DNA of 64,000 bases from NCBI RefSeq assembly GCF_025566985.1, contig NZ_JAOQJD010000008.1, positions 1 to 64,000 of the forward strand, in the 5' to 3' direction. The position numbers were made by a program, and so were the translations under genes. Positions 1 to 8,132 of this stretch are shown in pieces; position 1 is the first letter of the stretch, and each line of letters begins with the position of its first letter. Origin of the DNA: Aedoeadaptatus acetigenes. GTDB lineage: Bacteria > Bacillota > Clostridia > Tissierellales > Peptoniphilaceae. Below the pieces are notes generated by a model, which was not told where the DNA came from, ran no database searches, and worked only from the letters and a program-made list of their open reading frames with translations.

Positions 1-105
1 GGAACGCACAACAAGATCAAGACCGTGAAGCGCGTCGCTTTTGGGATGCGTAACTTTCATCATTTCCGAACCAAACTGCTTTTCGTCTGTTCAAAAGACC
101 GGTGA
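1..105 (+). pseudogene. ISL3-family transposase, C-terminal end (cut by window start)
   Basis: Frame 1 is open from the first base and ends at TGA 103-105. The 34 visible residues include NKIKTVKRVAFGMRNFHHFR, which matches the conserved C-terminal tail of ISL3 transposases (N-K-I-K-x-x-K-R-x-x-x-G-x-R-N-F). The rest of the gene lies outside the window, so I cannot say whether the element is intact. A matching right-end inverted repeat follows at 148-174. Family assignment is from motif memory. Confidence 0.65.
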
Positions 106-147
106 TGAATGGCTTTTAGGAAAACAAAAAGGAGCCTAGTTTTCACT

Positions 148-174
148 AGACTCCCCAATGGTTGACATAGAACC
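148..174. repeat. Right terminal inverted repeat of the ISL3-type element
   Basis: Read on the minus strand from 174, this begins GGTTCTATGTCAACC and ends TTGGGGAGTCT. It resembles the left end of a second ISL3 remnant at 8133-8157 (GGCTCTAT...TTGGGGAGT), with clear mismatches in the middle. It lies about 45 bp past the transposase stop, where an ISL3 right end is expected. A small stem-loop (131-154) overlaps it and on the minus strand is followed by a T-rich run. Confidence 0.5.
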
Positions 175-204
175 TTTTTTATTTGTACACAAATTGGATT
201 CACG

Positions 205-256
205 AAAATAGAAAAAGACCCTTCGGCTCGATCTTTCAAGAGCCTTAGGGTCTTTC
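205..256 (-). terminator. Rho-independent terminator after opuCD
   Basis: AAAGACCCT (214-222) pairs with AGGGTCTTT (247-255), with inner pairing GGCTC/GAGCC. On the minus strand the stem is followed by TTTTTCTATTTT. It lies 37 bp past the opuCD stop and closes the opuC operon. Confidence 0.7.
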
Positions 257-291
257 TGTATTCCCGTCGTCTTTCGAAGCGGGATTCCATT

Positions 292-921
292 CTATTGCTT
301 CAGTTTTTTCTCGATCCAACCGAGCACCAGATCCGACACGATGGCCATGAGGGCCGTGGGAATGGCGCCGGCCAAGATAATGGCGGAGCCGTTTGCCACC
401 ACGGTGCCTCTGGTAATAATATCGCCCAGGCCCCCGGCGCCGATAAAGGTGCCGATGGCGGCGACGCCGATGCCCACGACCAATGCGTTTCGAATGCCGC
501 CCATGATCACGGAAACGCTTAGGGGAAATTCAACCTTCATCACCTGTTGCACTTGGGTCATGCCCATGCCCTGTGCCGCGTCGATAATTCCCGGATCGAT
601 GGCGTCGATTCCGGTGATCGTATTTTTTATGATTGGCAAAAGGGCGTAGAGGAATACGGAAAGGACCACGGTATTTGCGCCGATGCCGATCACCATCATT
701 AAAATAGCCAGCATGGCGAGGCCCGGTATGGTTTGAATGACATTGACGATGCCGATGACGATGTTTCGGCTTTTTTCCTTACCTGAAACATAAAATCCCA
801 AGGGAATGCCCACGATGCAGGCGAAGAGCACGCCGTAAATCGCGATGAGAAAGTGGCGGGAAAATTGTTCCGCAATGTAGCTGAAGTTTGCAGCGTAATA
901 ATTTGTGAGCTCACTTAGCAT
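292..921 (-). CDS. opuCD: Glycine betaine/carnitine/choline ABC transporter, permease OpuCD
   Basis: A 209-residue integral membrane protein with about five or six hydrophobic segments. It carries the binding-protein-dependent permease (EAA-type) loop around residues 110-135 (GIIDAAQGMGMTQVQQVMKV), which contacts the ATPase. It should pair with OpuCB to form the membrane channel for compatible-solute import during osmotic stress. The ATG at 921 overlaps the end of opuCC by 11 bp and is preceded by AGAGGTGA within that gene, so translation is probably coupled. It is the last gene of the operon opuCA-CB-CC-CD. Similar operons carry betaine, carnitine or choline, and substrate cannot be separated by sequence alone. 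Confidence 0.88.
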   Translation of the reverse strand: MLSELTNYYAANFSYIAEQFSRHFLIAIYGVLFACIVGIPLGFYVSGKEKSRNIVIGIVNVIQTIPGLAMLAILMMVIGIGANTVVLSVFLYALLPIIKNTITGIDAIDPGIIDAAQGMGMTQVQQVMKVEFPLSVSVIMGGIRNALVVGIGVAAIGTFIGAGGLGDIITRGTVVANGSAIILAGAIPTALMAIVSDLVLGWIEKKLKQ

Positions 922-1873
922 TTACTTCACCTCTGATTCGTTCCAGTTCTTTTTGATCCACTTTTACATCGTCGAAATAATGATTCGCTTCCAAAAATTC
1001 TTTGGCCACGACATTGGGCTCGATTCGATCTTCCGACGCCAGTTTGTTTAATTCCTGCATCTTTTCGGAAGAGATGGTGCCCTTTAATTTCAACAGGATC
1101 TCGATAAGCTCCGGATGTTTCTTTAATATCTCCACCGACGCTGCGGGAGAGCAGTCGTAAGAGGGAAAAAGCTGTAAGTCGTCTTCCAAAAGGACGAGAT
1201 TATAAGAATTAATTCGCCCGTCGGTGGAATAACCGAGGACCACGTCCATATTGCCGCTCGATAGGGCAGAATAAACCAGGCCGATGTCCATGGAATAGAA
1301 GTTCGGGAATTCAAAGCCGTAAGTGGCCTTGAAGGCTTCGTAGCCGTCGCCGGGCCGATCAACCCATGAGGAATCCACGCCGACTTTAATGTCTCCGGCG
1401 ATGTCTTTCAGCTGTGACACTTTCGTTAAATTGTGGGCCTCGGCAAATTCTTTCGTCGCCATAAAGGCGTAGGTGTTGTCGAAACCGTAGGAGGGGAACC
1501 AGATCCGGTCAAACTTCTTTAAATAGATGTCCCGAACCAGTTCCATGGCTTTTTCAGGATCTCTCTCCGGTTCCATGCCGCATTCCCCGGTAAGTGAGGT
1601 GCCGGTATACATGCCGCCCACTACATTGAGGGATTTTTTCTCCATGGCGATGTGCGTCATCGTGGTGGATCCCAGGTTTTTAATCTGGGTCACCTTTAAA
1701 TCCGTGTTGTGCTCCACCATTTGCGTCACGATCTCCGCCAACACCTGCCTTTCCGTGTAGGTGCCCGAAGCGACGATAACGTCATTTTCCACGGAGGAGG
1801 AAATCCCCGGCAGAGAACATGCCGTTAAGAGGACAGTGAAAAAAACGAGAAGAATTTTTTTGATTTTCTTCAT
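911..1873 (-). CDS. opuCC: Glycine betaine/carnitine/choline ABC transporter, substrate-binding lipoprotein OpuCC
   Basis: Extracellular solute-binding lipoprotein of 320 residues. The N-terminus has a basic stretch (MKKIKK), a hydrophobic run and lipobox L-L-T-A-C, so the mature protein is acylated on that cysteine and held at the membrane surface. The body matches the OpuAC/QAT-type binding fold (VIVASGTYTERQVLAEIV near the start, a hinge around GVDSSWVDRPGDGYEAF). The upstream in-frame GTG at 1882 sits on the Shine-Dalgarno sequence, so I choose the ATG at 1873 (AGGGAGG, 8-nt spacer). This start lies 1 bp after the opuCB stop. The protein gives the transporter its substrate choice. Confidence 0.87.
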   Translation of the reverse strand: MKKIKKILLVFFTVLLTACSLPGISSSVENDVIVASGTYTERQVLAEIVTQMVEHNTDLKVTQIKNLGSTTMTHIAMEKKSLNVVGGMYTGTSLTGECGMEPERDPEKAMELVRDIYLKKFDRIWFPSYGFDNTYAFMATKEFAEAHNLTKVSQLKDIAGDIKVGVDSSWVDRPGDGYEAFKATYGFEFPNFYSMDIGLVYSALSSGNMDVVLGYSTDGRINSYNLVLLEDDLQLFPSYDCSPAASVEILKKHPELIEILLKLKGTISSEKMQELNKLASEDRIEPNVVAKEFLEANHYFDDVKVDQKELERIRGEVNAK

Positions 1874-1874
1874 T

Positions 1875-2513
1875 TTACTCACCTCCCTTGTAGGGGGACA
1901 GACGTTTTTCCAATCGGCCGAACAGGTGGTCGGTTAAAAGAGCCAAGGCCGTAATTGGAATCGTGCCCCATAAAATCATGGGCGGCACGTAATTGTTCAG
2001 TCCGTTGAAAATAAAGTCTCCCAGTCCCCCGGCGCCCACGTAAGCGGCGAGGGTGGTCCACGCCAGCACATAGACGGCGGACAGGCGAATGCCCGACATA
2101 ATCACAGGCAGCGCCAAGGGAATCTTTACTTTCGTCAAAATCTGTCGCTCTTCCATGCCCATGCCTTTGGCCGCGTCGACGGCCGACGGAGTGACGGAGG
2201 TAAGGCCCAGAAACGTGTTCCGCAGAATCGGCAGCAGAGAGTAGATGAAAAGAGCGGCGATGGCCGTCTTTTTTCCGACGCCGAATACGGGAATCATCAG
2301 GGCCAGAAGAGCGAAAGAGGGAATGGTTTGAAGCACCGATGCCACGCCCATGACGCCGTTTGAAATCTTTTCATATTTGGACAGCAAAATGCCTAAGGGC
2401 ACGGCGACGACGATTCCCATGGCCAAAGAGACCACGGAAATGTAGAGATGCTCCAGTAGTTTTTCTCCGATGAGAAGGTAATTTTCTGCGAAGAAATTAA
2501 TCATCCCCATCAC
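1875..2513 (-). CDS. opuCB: Glycine betaine/carnitine/choline ABC transporter, permease OpuCB
   Basis: Membrane permease of about 209-212 residues, paralogous to OpuCD. It has several hydrophobic segments and the EAA-like cytoplasmic loop SAVDAAKGMGMEERQILTKV around residues 120-140. It overlaps the 3' end of opuCA by 8 to 17 bp. Three starts are possible in the overlap: GTG 2513, ATG 2510 and ATG 2504. The last (MINFFAENY...) fits the usual family start and has GGTGATGGGG just before it, so it is my preference; the longest form is given in the coordinates. Confidence 0.87.
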   Translation of the reverse strand: MMGMINFFAENYLLIGEKLLEHLYISVVSLAMGIVVAVPLGILLSKYEKISNGVMGVASVLQTIPSFALLALMIPVFGVGKKTAIAALFIYSLLPILRNTFLGLTSVTPSAVDAAKGMGMEERQILTKVKIPLALPVIMSGIRLSAVYVLAWTTLAAYVGAGGLGDFIFNGLNNYVPPMILWGTIPITALALLTDHLFGRLEKRLSPYKGGE

Positions 2514-3621
2514 CGCCGATAATGTTGTTGTAAATCGTATCCACGACGGAGGCCCGCGTGACGATGCCGACTAATTTCCCCTTCTCGTCTACCACCGGGA
2601 GGTTGCGATAACCCAGTTCCACGATCAGGTGAATGGCTTCGATGATTTTCGTCGAGTTTGTAATGGAGACCGCATCGTTCATAATTTCCGAAACGTACGT
2701 GTCGACGCGGCCCAATTTCCCCAGTTCGAAAATGCCCACGACGCCTTTAAGTACATTTTTCGCATCGGTCACAAAGAGCGTGTCCACTCGTTTCTTTCGC
2801 ATTAACTTCAGCGCTTCTCGAGTGGTTTTTCCCTCGTTAATAGCAACAGGATTTCGAATCATGATGGTTTCTACGGAATTATAGGATGTCTTCGCCTTAT
2901 TTAAGTTGTCCTCGCCCAACAACCCGCGGACGTAGTCGTTGGCCGGATTTTTCAAAATATTTTCCGGCGTATCGAACTGCGCCATGTGCCCCATGTCCAT
3001 GATCAAAATGCGATCGGCGAGATTTAAGGCCTCGTTCATGTCGTGGGTTACGAAGACCACCGTCTTGTTCATTTCTTTTTGAATGTTCTTAATTAAATTT
3101 TGAAGGGCTTCCCGGGTGATCGGATCCAGGGCGCCGAAAGGCTCGTCCATCAAAATAATGTTTTGATCCGCCGCAAGAGCCCGGACAACGCCGATCCGCT
3201 GTTGCTGGCCCCCGCTCAACTGACTCGGGTACTTGTCCAAATACTCCACGGGAAGGTCCACTTTTTTGATCAGTTCCTCGGCGATGCTCCGCTTTTTCTC
3301 CTCGTCCCACTTTAAGAGGGACGGAACCAAGGTGATGTTTTCATAGATGGTCATATGAGGCAAAAGGCCGATTTGCTGGATCACGTATCCGATCTCCCGC
3401 CTCAGCTTCACCGGATTTTTCTCCATGATGTCTTCGCCGTCGATAAGGATTTTTCCCTTGGACGGCTCGGTCATGCGATTGATCATCCGCATAATCGTCG
3501 TCTTCCCCGATCCCGAGGTGCCGATGACACAGATAAATTCACCATCGTTTATTTTAAAGCTTATATTTTCAACTGCCGTTTGGGTTTTATAGATTTTCGC
3601 CACGTCGATAAATTCAATCAT
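2497..3621 (-). CDS. opuCA: Glycine betaine/carnitine/choline ABC transporter, ATPase OpuCA with tandem CBS domains
   Basis: ATPase subunit of 374 residues that powers the OpuC importer. Residues 1-240 form the nucleotide-binding domain: Walker A GTSGSGKTT, signature LSGGQQQR, Walker B ILMDEP and the switch histidine in FVTHD. Residues about 255-370 hold two CBS domains (second one ending NLPVVDEKGKLVGIVTRASV), which in OpuCA/OpuAA-type ATPases gate transport in response to ionic strength or nucleotides. It is the first gene of the operon. The upstream 130 bp contain TATAAT on the minus strand without a convincing -35 box, so promoter placement is left open. Confidence 0.92.
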   Translation of the reverse strand: MIEFIDVAKIYKTQTAVENISFKINDGEFICVIGTSGSGKTTIMRMINRMTEPSKGKILIDGEDIMEKNPVKLRREIGYVIQQIGLLPHMTIYENITLVPSLLKWDEEKKRSIAEELIKKVDLPVEYLDKYPSQLSGGQQQRIGVVRALAADQNIILMDEPFGALDPITREALQNLIKNIQKEMNKTVVFVTHDMNEALNLADRILIMDMGHMAQFDTPENILKNPANDYVRGLLGEDNLNKAKTSYNSVETIMIRNPVAINEGKTTREALKLMRKKRVDTLFVTDAKNVLKGVVGIFELGKLGRVDTYVSEIMNDAVSITNSTKIIEAIHLIVELGYRNLPVVDEKGKLVGIVTRASVVDTIYNNIIGGDGDD

Positions 3622-3754
3622 ACGCTCCCCCTTCTGTTCATTTGAACCCTGTCATTTAATGCTATCACAAAAACAGATTCATTTGTATATTGCATTTTTT
3701 CATTCTATTATAAATATTTACTTTTATGCCCTCTTAATGCCCCTTCCGCGACGC

Positions 3755-3800
3755 AAAAAACCCTCAGCCTTCGGTTGAATCCAAGGGTTGAGGGTTTTTA
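3755..3800. terminator. Bidirectional terminator after the P-type ATPase remnant
   Basis: AAAAACCCTCA (near 3755-3766) pairs with TGAGGGTTTTT (3789-3799), with an inner stem AACC/GGTT. Runs of A and T on both sides let it work on either strand. It lies 32 bp past the ATPase stop. Confidence 0.7.
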
Positions 3801-3831
3801 AGAGAGCTTCTTTTTGTCATCCGAACAGTTT

Positions 3832-5181
3832 TTAAGCCAACGCGTAATTTCGCATATTTTCCATGCCTATGGCCACAGTGGACGAATTGTGCAAAAACGA
3901 CGACGTGGTGTTGGAGATCACGCCGAAATAGCCCAGGGCGATGAGCAAGGTATTAAAACCGATGATTTGGTTGTAATCCTTTTTAATTCGCTTGTCCAAT
4001 TCCTTGGCGATTTTCACCACATTTACAATGGAGGCCAAGTCGTCGCTGCCGATGGCGATGTCTGCGATTTCACGGGCGATGTCCGCGCCCTTGTGCATGG
4101 CGATGCCCACATCGGCGCCGGAGAGGGCCACGGAGTCGTTGATTCCGTCGCCGATCATAACGACTTTTCTGCCCATGGCTTTTTGAGCGTGAATGTATTC
4201 CGCCTTGTCCTCGGGAAGGACTTGGGATCGGTAGTAGTCCAGGCCCAATTCATTTGCCACGAAGCGGGCGGAATTTTCCGCGTCGCCTGTGAGCATGGCG
4301 ATGTTGGTAAAACCTAATGCCCGAAGGGCGTCGACGGTTTCTTTCGCATCCTCGCGAATGGGATCGGAAATACACAAGACAGCGATTAATTCGCCGTCGT
4401 AGGCCAGATAAAGCAGGGAATAATTTTCCTTCAGCTCTTCGATCAGGGCTTCCTTCGCCAAAGGCAAATGCACGTTTTCGTCGTCGAAAATAAAGTGTGC
4501 CGAACCGATCAGGGCGGTTTTTCCGTCGATTTTTGAAGAAATTCCGTGGGCCACGATGTATTCCGTTTCCGAATGCATTTCTTCGTGACGCAAATCTCTT
4601 CTGACGGCCGCATCCACCACGGCATTGGCGATGGAGTGGGGGAAGTGTTCTTCCAGGCATGCGGCGATGCGCAAACACTCGTCTTCCGAATGGCCGTCAA
4701 AGGCGATGACCTTTTCCACCGTCGGCGTGGACTTCGTTAACGTCCCCGTCTTGTCAAAGACGATGGTGTCCGCCTGAGCCAGATTTTCCAAATACTTGCC
4801 GCCTTTGACCAAAACGTCCATTTGGCCGGACTGGCTCATGGCTTTCATGACGGCGATGGGGATCGTGAGCTTCAGGGCGCAGGAATAGTCGACCATTAAA
4901 AAGGCCTTGGCCTTTTGTACGGAGCCCGTCAAGGCGTAGGATAAGCCGGCGCCGAGGAAGGAATACTTCACCAGAGAGTCCGCCATACTTTCCGCCTTTT
5001 TCTGCGCCATGGATTTGTTCTTTTCACTTTCGCCGATCATCTTGATGATGTTGTTGATGCGGCTTTCGTTGTAGAGCTTTTCGGTCTTGATGTGAAGCAT
5101 GCCTTCTTCCAAGACCGTGCCATCGATTTGGCGGAGAAGATTCGCGCCGTGGCTGCCGCGGAAGATACGACCTACGACCAA
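3832..5181 (-). CDS. Metal-translocating P1B-type ATPase, 5'-truncated remnant
   Basis: The C-terminal half of a heavy-metal P-type ATPase. Visible are the end of the actuator domain (GTVLEEGMLHIKTEKL), membrane helices with SCA in place of the usual CPC metal motif (DYSCALKL), the phosphorylation site FDKTGTLT, the nucleotide-domain HFPHSIA, TGD and GDGINDS. Missing are any N-terminal metal-binding domain, the first four helices and the TGE loop. Family proteins run to about 650-800 residues. Homology stops near 5120 where the sequence becomes the antisense of a DinG-like helicase, so the first 20 codons of the open frame are read-through. GTG, ATG or no start may be used; the product is very unlikely to pump metal. 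Confidence 0.75.
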   Translation of the reverse strand: MVVGRIFRGSHGANLLRQIDGTVLEEGMLHIKTEKLYNESRINNIIKMIGESEKNKSMAQKKAESMADSLVKYSFLGAGLSYALTGSVQKAKAFLMVDYSCALKLTIPIAVMKAMSQSGQMDVLVKGGKYLENLAQADTIVFDKTGTLTKSTPTVEKVIAFDGHSEDECLRIAACLEEHFPHSIANAVVDAAVRRDLRHEEMHSETEYIVAHGISSKIDGKTALIGSAHFIFDDENVHLPLAKEALIEELKENYSLLYLAYDGELIAVLCISDPIREDAKETVDALRALGFTNIAMLTGDAENSARFVANELGLDYYRSQVLPEDKAEYIHAQKAMGRKVVMIGDGINDSVALSGADVGIAMHKGADIAREIADIAIGSDDLASIVNVVKIAKELDKRIKKDYNQIIGFNTLLIALGYFGVISNTTSSFLHNSSTVAIGMENMRNYALA

Positions 5182-6171
5182 CTAGACGAGGATTTTTCGG
5201 AAGCCGTGGAGGATTTCATCGACGAGGCGGCAAACTACCTCGCCCGGCTGAAGGCGGAGCCCGAGGAGGATTTTCTCGAGCTGTACTTTCACCTCTTGGA
5301 CTGGCAGAATTTAAATCTCTACTACGACGAGGACCGCTTTACTTTCTTCGTGCCCCGGAAAAACACCCTGCGCCTCATATGCTTGGATCCGTCTCGCGTC
5401 CTTTCCGCTCGGCGAGAGCTGTTTCAATCGGCGGTGTATTTTTCCGCTACCCTCTCTCCCATGGACTACCACAGCTACTGCTTGGGCGCCGGGGAGGAGC
5501 GAAAAACCATGGTCTTAGCGAGCCCCTTCGATCCCGCCCATCCATTGATTCTGCACCCGCCCCACCTGTCCACCAAGTACAAAGACCGGGCCCGCACCCT
5601 TCCCGAGATCAGCCGCTACTTACAGGCCTTTTCCACCACGCGAGAAGGCAATTTCATCCACTTCTTTCCCTCCTACGCCTACAAGGATCAGGTTTATGCC
5701 GCCTGCATGGAGTGGGAGGAATGCGGCCACGATCAGGCCCGCTCCATGACGGAAAAAGAACGGGCCGATTACATCGACCGGTTCAGAAACGAGCGCCCGG
5801 TCCACGGCTACGGCGTCATGGGCGGCGCCTTTTCCGAAGGCGTGGATCTTTCCGGCGAAGCCCTTATGGGCGTAAGTATTTTAACTCTTTCACTGCCAGG
5901 CCTGTCCCGTGAGCGGGAGCTTATTAAAAATCGCTTTAATCGCTTGGGAAAAGACGGCTACGCCTATGCCTACACCTACCCGGGGCTCACGAAAGTGGTG
6001 CAGGCCGCCGGGCGCATCATTCGCTCCGACAGCGACCGTGGCCAACTGCTTCTCTTAGACGACCGCTACCTGCGCCCCGACATTCGCGCCCTGCTCCCCG
6101 CCCATTGGCGAGTGGAAACCGTGGCGTCGGTGGACGATATGATAGAAAAAATAAACGCATTTTGGAGGTAA
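5092..6171 (+). CDS. DinG/XPD-like DNA helicase, 5'-truncated remnant
   Basis: The C-terminal helicase domain of a superfamily 2 DinG/YoaA-type ATP-dependent helicase. Visible motifs are SATLSPMD, GVMGGAFSEGVDLSGE (motif V) and QAAGRIIRSDSDRG (motif VI with its arginine fingers). The Walker A motif, DEAH box and iron-sulfur cysteines are absent; intact homologues are about 750-800 residues. The nominal GTG at 5092 lies in antisense ATPase sequence and has no ribosome site. It shares its broken end with the ATPase remnant on the other strand. The 3' end is intact and trmL follows 2 bp later, so the locus may still supply readthrough transcription to trmL-birA. Confidence 0.75.
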   Translation: MKHAFFQDRAIDLAEKIRAVAAAEDTTYDQLDEDFSEAVEDFIDEAANYLARLKAEPEEDFLELYFHLLDWQNLNLYYDEDRFTFFVPRKNTLRLICLDPSRVLSARRELFQSAVYFSATLSPMDYHSYCLGAGEERKTMVLASPFDPAHPLILHPPHLSTKYKDRARTLPEISRYLQAFSTTREGNFIHFFPSYAYKDQVYAACMEWEECGHDQARSMTEKERADYIDRFRNERPVHGYGVMGGAFSEGVDLSGEALMGVSILTLSLPGLSRERELIKNRFNRLGKDGYAYAYTYPGLTKVVQAAGRIIRSDSDRGQLLLLDDRYLRPDIRALLPAHWRVETVASVDDMIEKINAFWR

Positions 6172-6173
6172 TT

Positions 6174-6641
6174 ATGACACTGCACATCTGTTTAGTTGAA
6201 CCCGAGATTCCCCACAACACCGGCGCCATCGCCCGGAGCTGCGGCCTGACGAAAAGCGTCCTGCACTTGGTGCGTCCCCTGGGCTTTTCCGTGGACGACA
6301 AGCATTTGAAGCGCTGCGGCCTGGACTACTGGGATCTCGTGGACATCCGCTACCACGACAGCATCGAAGAGGTCATGGAAGAATACAAAGACCACCGCTT
6401 CTTTTTCGCTTCCACCAAGGCCCACAAGCGCTACTGCGACATCGAATTTCAAGACGGCGACTTTCTGGTCTTCGGCAAAGAAACCAAGGGTCTGCCCGAG
6501 CCCTTGTTAAAGGCCCACGACGAGACGGCCATTCGCATTCCCATGCTGAAAGATTTCGGCCGCAGCTTAAATTTATCCGTCTCCGTCAACATCATTCTCT
6601 TCGAAGCTCTGCGCCAATTGGACTATCCGGGGATGGCCTGA
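6174..6641 (+). CDS. trmL: tRNA (cytidine/uridine(34)-2'-O)-methyltransferase TrmL
   Basis: SPOUT-class methyltransferase of 155 residues, the normal length for TrmL. It methylates the 2'-OH of the wobble nucleotide 34 of certain tRNA-Leu species using S-adenosylmethionine. Diagnostic motifs are the start LHICLVEPEIPHNTGAIAR, the glycine-rich loop LVFGKETKGLP and the knot RSLNLSVSVNIILFEALRQ. ATG 6174 is preceded by GGAGG with a suitable gap; an upstream in-frame ATG (6105) lies within the helicase frame and is rejected. The stop overlaps the birA start by 1 bp (TGATG), so the two genes are translated together. Confidence 0.92.
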   Translation: MTLHICLVEPEIPHNTGAIARSCGLTKSVLHLVRPLGFSVDDKHLKRCGLDYWDLVDIRYHDSIEEVMEEYKDHRFFFASTKAHKRYCDIEFQDGDFLVFGKETKGLPEPLLKAHDETAIRIPMLKDFGRSLNLSVSVNIILFEALRQLDYPGMA

Positions 6642-7591
6642 TGAAAAGCAAAGACTACATCCTAAAAGCACTGAAAGAGGCCGACGACTACCTTTCCGGA
6701 GAAGACCTGGCCCGGGCGATGAACATCTCCCGCGCCGCCGTGTGGCAGGCCATAAAAGCCCTTAGGCAAGACGGCTACCACATCGACGCCGTCACCAATC
6801 GGGGCTACCGCTTAAACGAAAATTACGAAGCCCTGGATGCCGAGCGCATTCGAAGCCGCCTCACAGATGATTTAAAAGACGTGACCGTGTCGGTCCTTGA
6901 CCGCGTGGATTCCACCAACGACGCCATCTTCAGAGAAGACGCCGCCTCGCCCCTCCCTTCCTTTTCCTTTATGACGGCGGAGGAACAGACGGCGGGAAAA
7001 GGGCGCGTGGGGAAATCCTTCCTCTCCCCCTACGGCACGGGACTTTATCTCTCGACGATTATTCACGCAGACGACGCGCCCGATCCGTCCCTCATCACCA
7101 TGGCCGCCGCCGTGGCATTAAAAGAAGCCTTAACGGAGCAGAGCGACGAGGATGTAAAGATTAAATGGGTCAACGACCTGTACTTCAATCACAAAAAAAT
7201 TGCCGGCATTTTGACGGAAGCGGATTTCTCCCAAGGCAAGGCCCGCTACGTCATCGGCCTGGGCATCAACACCAACACGCCTCAGAAGCTTTTTGAAAAA
7301 CAGGCCCTACCTACCGCCGGCTCCCTCACAGGGGATATTTCCAGAAATCAATTGGCGGCGGATCTAATGAATGCGCTCTATCGTTGGATTCAAAGGCCCG
7401 CCGATGAAATCTTAAATGCCTATCGAAAATACAATCTCACCATCGGAAAAACCATTCGCTTCGCCAAAGGCGACATCGAATACACCGGCGTGGCCGAGGC
7501 CATCGACGACGACGGTGCCCTTCTCGTCGCCGTGGAAGGGCGCATCCTTCGCCTGTCCGCCGGCGCCATTTCCGTCGAAGGCAGCTGGTAA
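6641..7591 (+). CDS. birA: Bifunctional biotin-[acetyl-CoA-carboxylase] ligase / biotin operon repressor BirA
   Basis: Protein of 316 residues. Residues 1-65 form a winged helix (SGEDLARAMNISRAAVWQAI), so this is the class II, DNA-binding form. The catalytic domain contains the biotinyl-adenylate loop GKGRVGKSFLSP and KWVNDLY, followed by IAGILTEAD. A short SH3-like C-terminal domain follows. It activates biotin as biotinyl-5'-AMP and attaches it to carrier lysines of biotin enzymes; the adenylate form can repress biotin genes. No biotin gene or clear BirA operator is seen in this window, so any target lies elsewhere. Confidence 0.92.
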   Translation: MKSKDYILKALKEADDYLSGEDLARAMNISRAAVWQAIKALRQDGYHIDAVTNRGYRLNENYEALDAERIRSRLTDDLKDVTVSVLDRVDSTNDAIFREDAASPLPSFSFMTAEEQTAGKGRVGKSFLSPYGTGLYLSTIIHADDAPDPSLITMAAAVALKEALTEQSDEDVKIKWVNDLYFNHKKIAGILTEADFSQGKARYVIGLGINTNTPQKLFEKQALPTAGSLTGDISRNQLAADLMNALYRWIQRPADEILNAYRKYNLTIGKTIRFAKGDIEYTGVAEAIDDDGALLVAVEGRILRLSAGAISVEGSW

Positions 7592-7614
7592 TTTTACAAA
7601 TTAAAAACTTCCCC

Positions 7615-7643
7615 TTGACAAAAAACCGATTCGCCCGTATAAT
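7615..7643 (+). promoter_or_regulatory. Sigma-A promoter of tRNA-Ser / SRP RNA
   Basis: TTGACA at 7615-7620 and TATAAT at 7638-7643, both perfect consensus, separated by exactly 17 bp. The tRNA begins 18 bp downstream of the -10 box. Confidence 0.9.
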
Positions 7644-7661
7644 CATATACTGTAATCCAAT

Positions 7662-7753
7662 GGAGAGATGGTTGAGTTGGTTTAAGGCGCTCGCCTGGAA
7701 AGCGGGTATACGTTAATAGCGTATCGGGGGTTCGAATCCCCCTCTCTCCGCCA
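7662..7753 (+). tRNA. tRNA-Ser (anticodon GGA)
   Basis: Class II tRNA with acceptor GGAGAGA/TCTCTCC, anticodon loop CTGGAAA (anticodon GGA), a long variable arm (TATACG...CGTATC) typical of serine tRNA, T-loop GTTCGAATC and an encoded CCA end. It reads UCC and UCU codons. The antisense of this tRNA gives a spurious ORF which I discarded. Confidence 0.95.
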
Positions 7754-7759
7754 GGAAAA

Positions 7760-8033
7760 GTTTGCCATGCTAGATGGGGAATTAGCGGCACCCTGTAACT
7801 TGTAATCCGCTACAACAAGATTGAATTCCCGATCCAGCGCATTTCTTTTGCGGCCTGCCCGAGAAAAGTGATGTTGAGGAGTGGGTCCTACGCAATAAGC
7901 CCTTGCGAACCGTGTCAGGTCTTGACGGAAGCAGCACTAAGTAAGTCCGCTTATGTGACGTAGATTCGCCTGCTCTGAGTTAACTCTCTCGGTAACGCGT
8001 GGAAGACTTGTGCAAAGTCGGGTGCATGGCTAC
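7760..8033 (+). ncRNA. ffs: Signal recognition particle RNA, large Firmicutes type
   Basis: The core helix-8 segment GTCAGG...GGAAGCAGCAC (around 7915-7940) is the universal Ffh-binding element. The 5' part (GGGGAATTAGCGGCACCCTGTAA...) corresponds to the Alu domain of the long Bacillus/Clostridium-type SRP RNA. Ends GCCATGC (near 7764) and GCATGGC (near 8024) pair, fixing a length of about 270 nt. It acts with Ffh in co-translational membrane targeting. It lies directly after tRNA-Ser and is probably co-transcribed from the same promoter. Confidence 0.92.
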
Positions 8034-8042
8034 ATATAAAAT

Positions 8043-8069
8043 CGCGGTTCTTCGGAACCGCTTTTTCTT
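8043..8069 (+). terminator. Terminator of SRP RNA
   Basis: Hairpin GCGGTTC-TTCG-GAACCGC with a UUCG tetraloop followed by TTTTTCTTT. It marks the 3' end of the tRNA-Ser/SRP RNA transcript. Confidence 0.9.
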
Positions 8070-8090
8070 TGCAAAAAATTCCACACATAC

Positions 8091-8130
8091 AAAAGCCCCT
8101 TCCGCTTTTATGCGCAAGGGGCCATTTTTG
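8091..8130 (+). terminator. Second hairpin terminator before the ISL3 scar
   Basis: AAAAGCCCCTT...AAGGGGC with inner GCG pairing, followed by CATTTTTG. It forms the last native sequence before the left end of the IS remnant at 8133. Confidence 0.55.
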
Positions 8131-8132
8131 TT

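Noticed and set aside
60..290. A 76-residue minus-strand ORF next to the ISL3 end
   Set aside because: It runs through the opuC terminator and the IS end and has no recognisable protein features.
7594..7791. A 65-residue minus-strand ORF over the tRNA-Ser gene
   Set aside because: It is the antisense of the tRNA (contains GERGIRTPD-type residues known from spurious tRNA translations) and has no ribosome site.
7760..8033. Structured RNA of about 270 nt after tRNA-Ser considered as novel
   Set aside because: It has the GGAAGCAGCAC element and Alu domain of the standard large SRP RNA.
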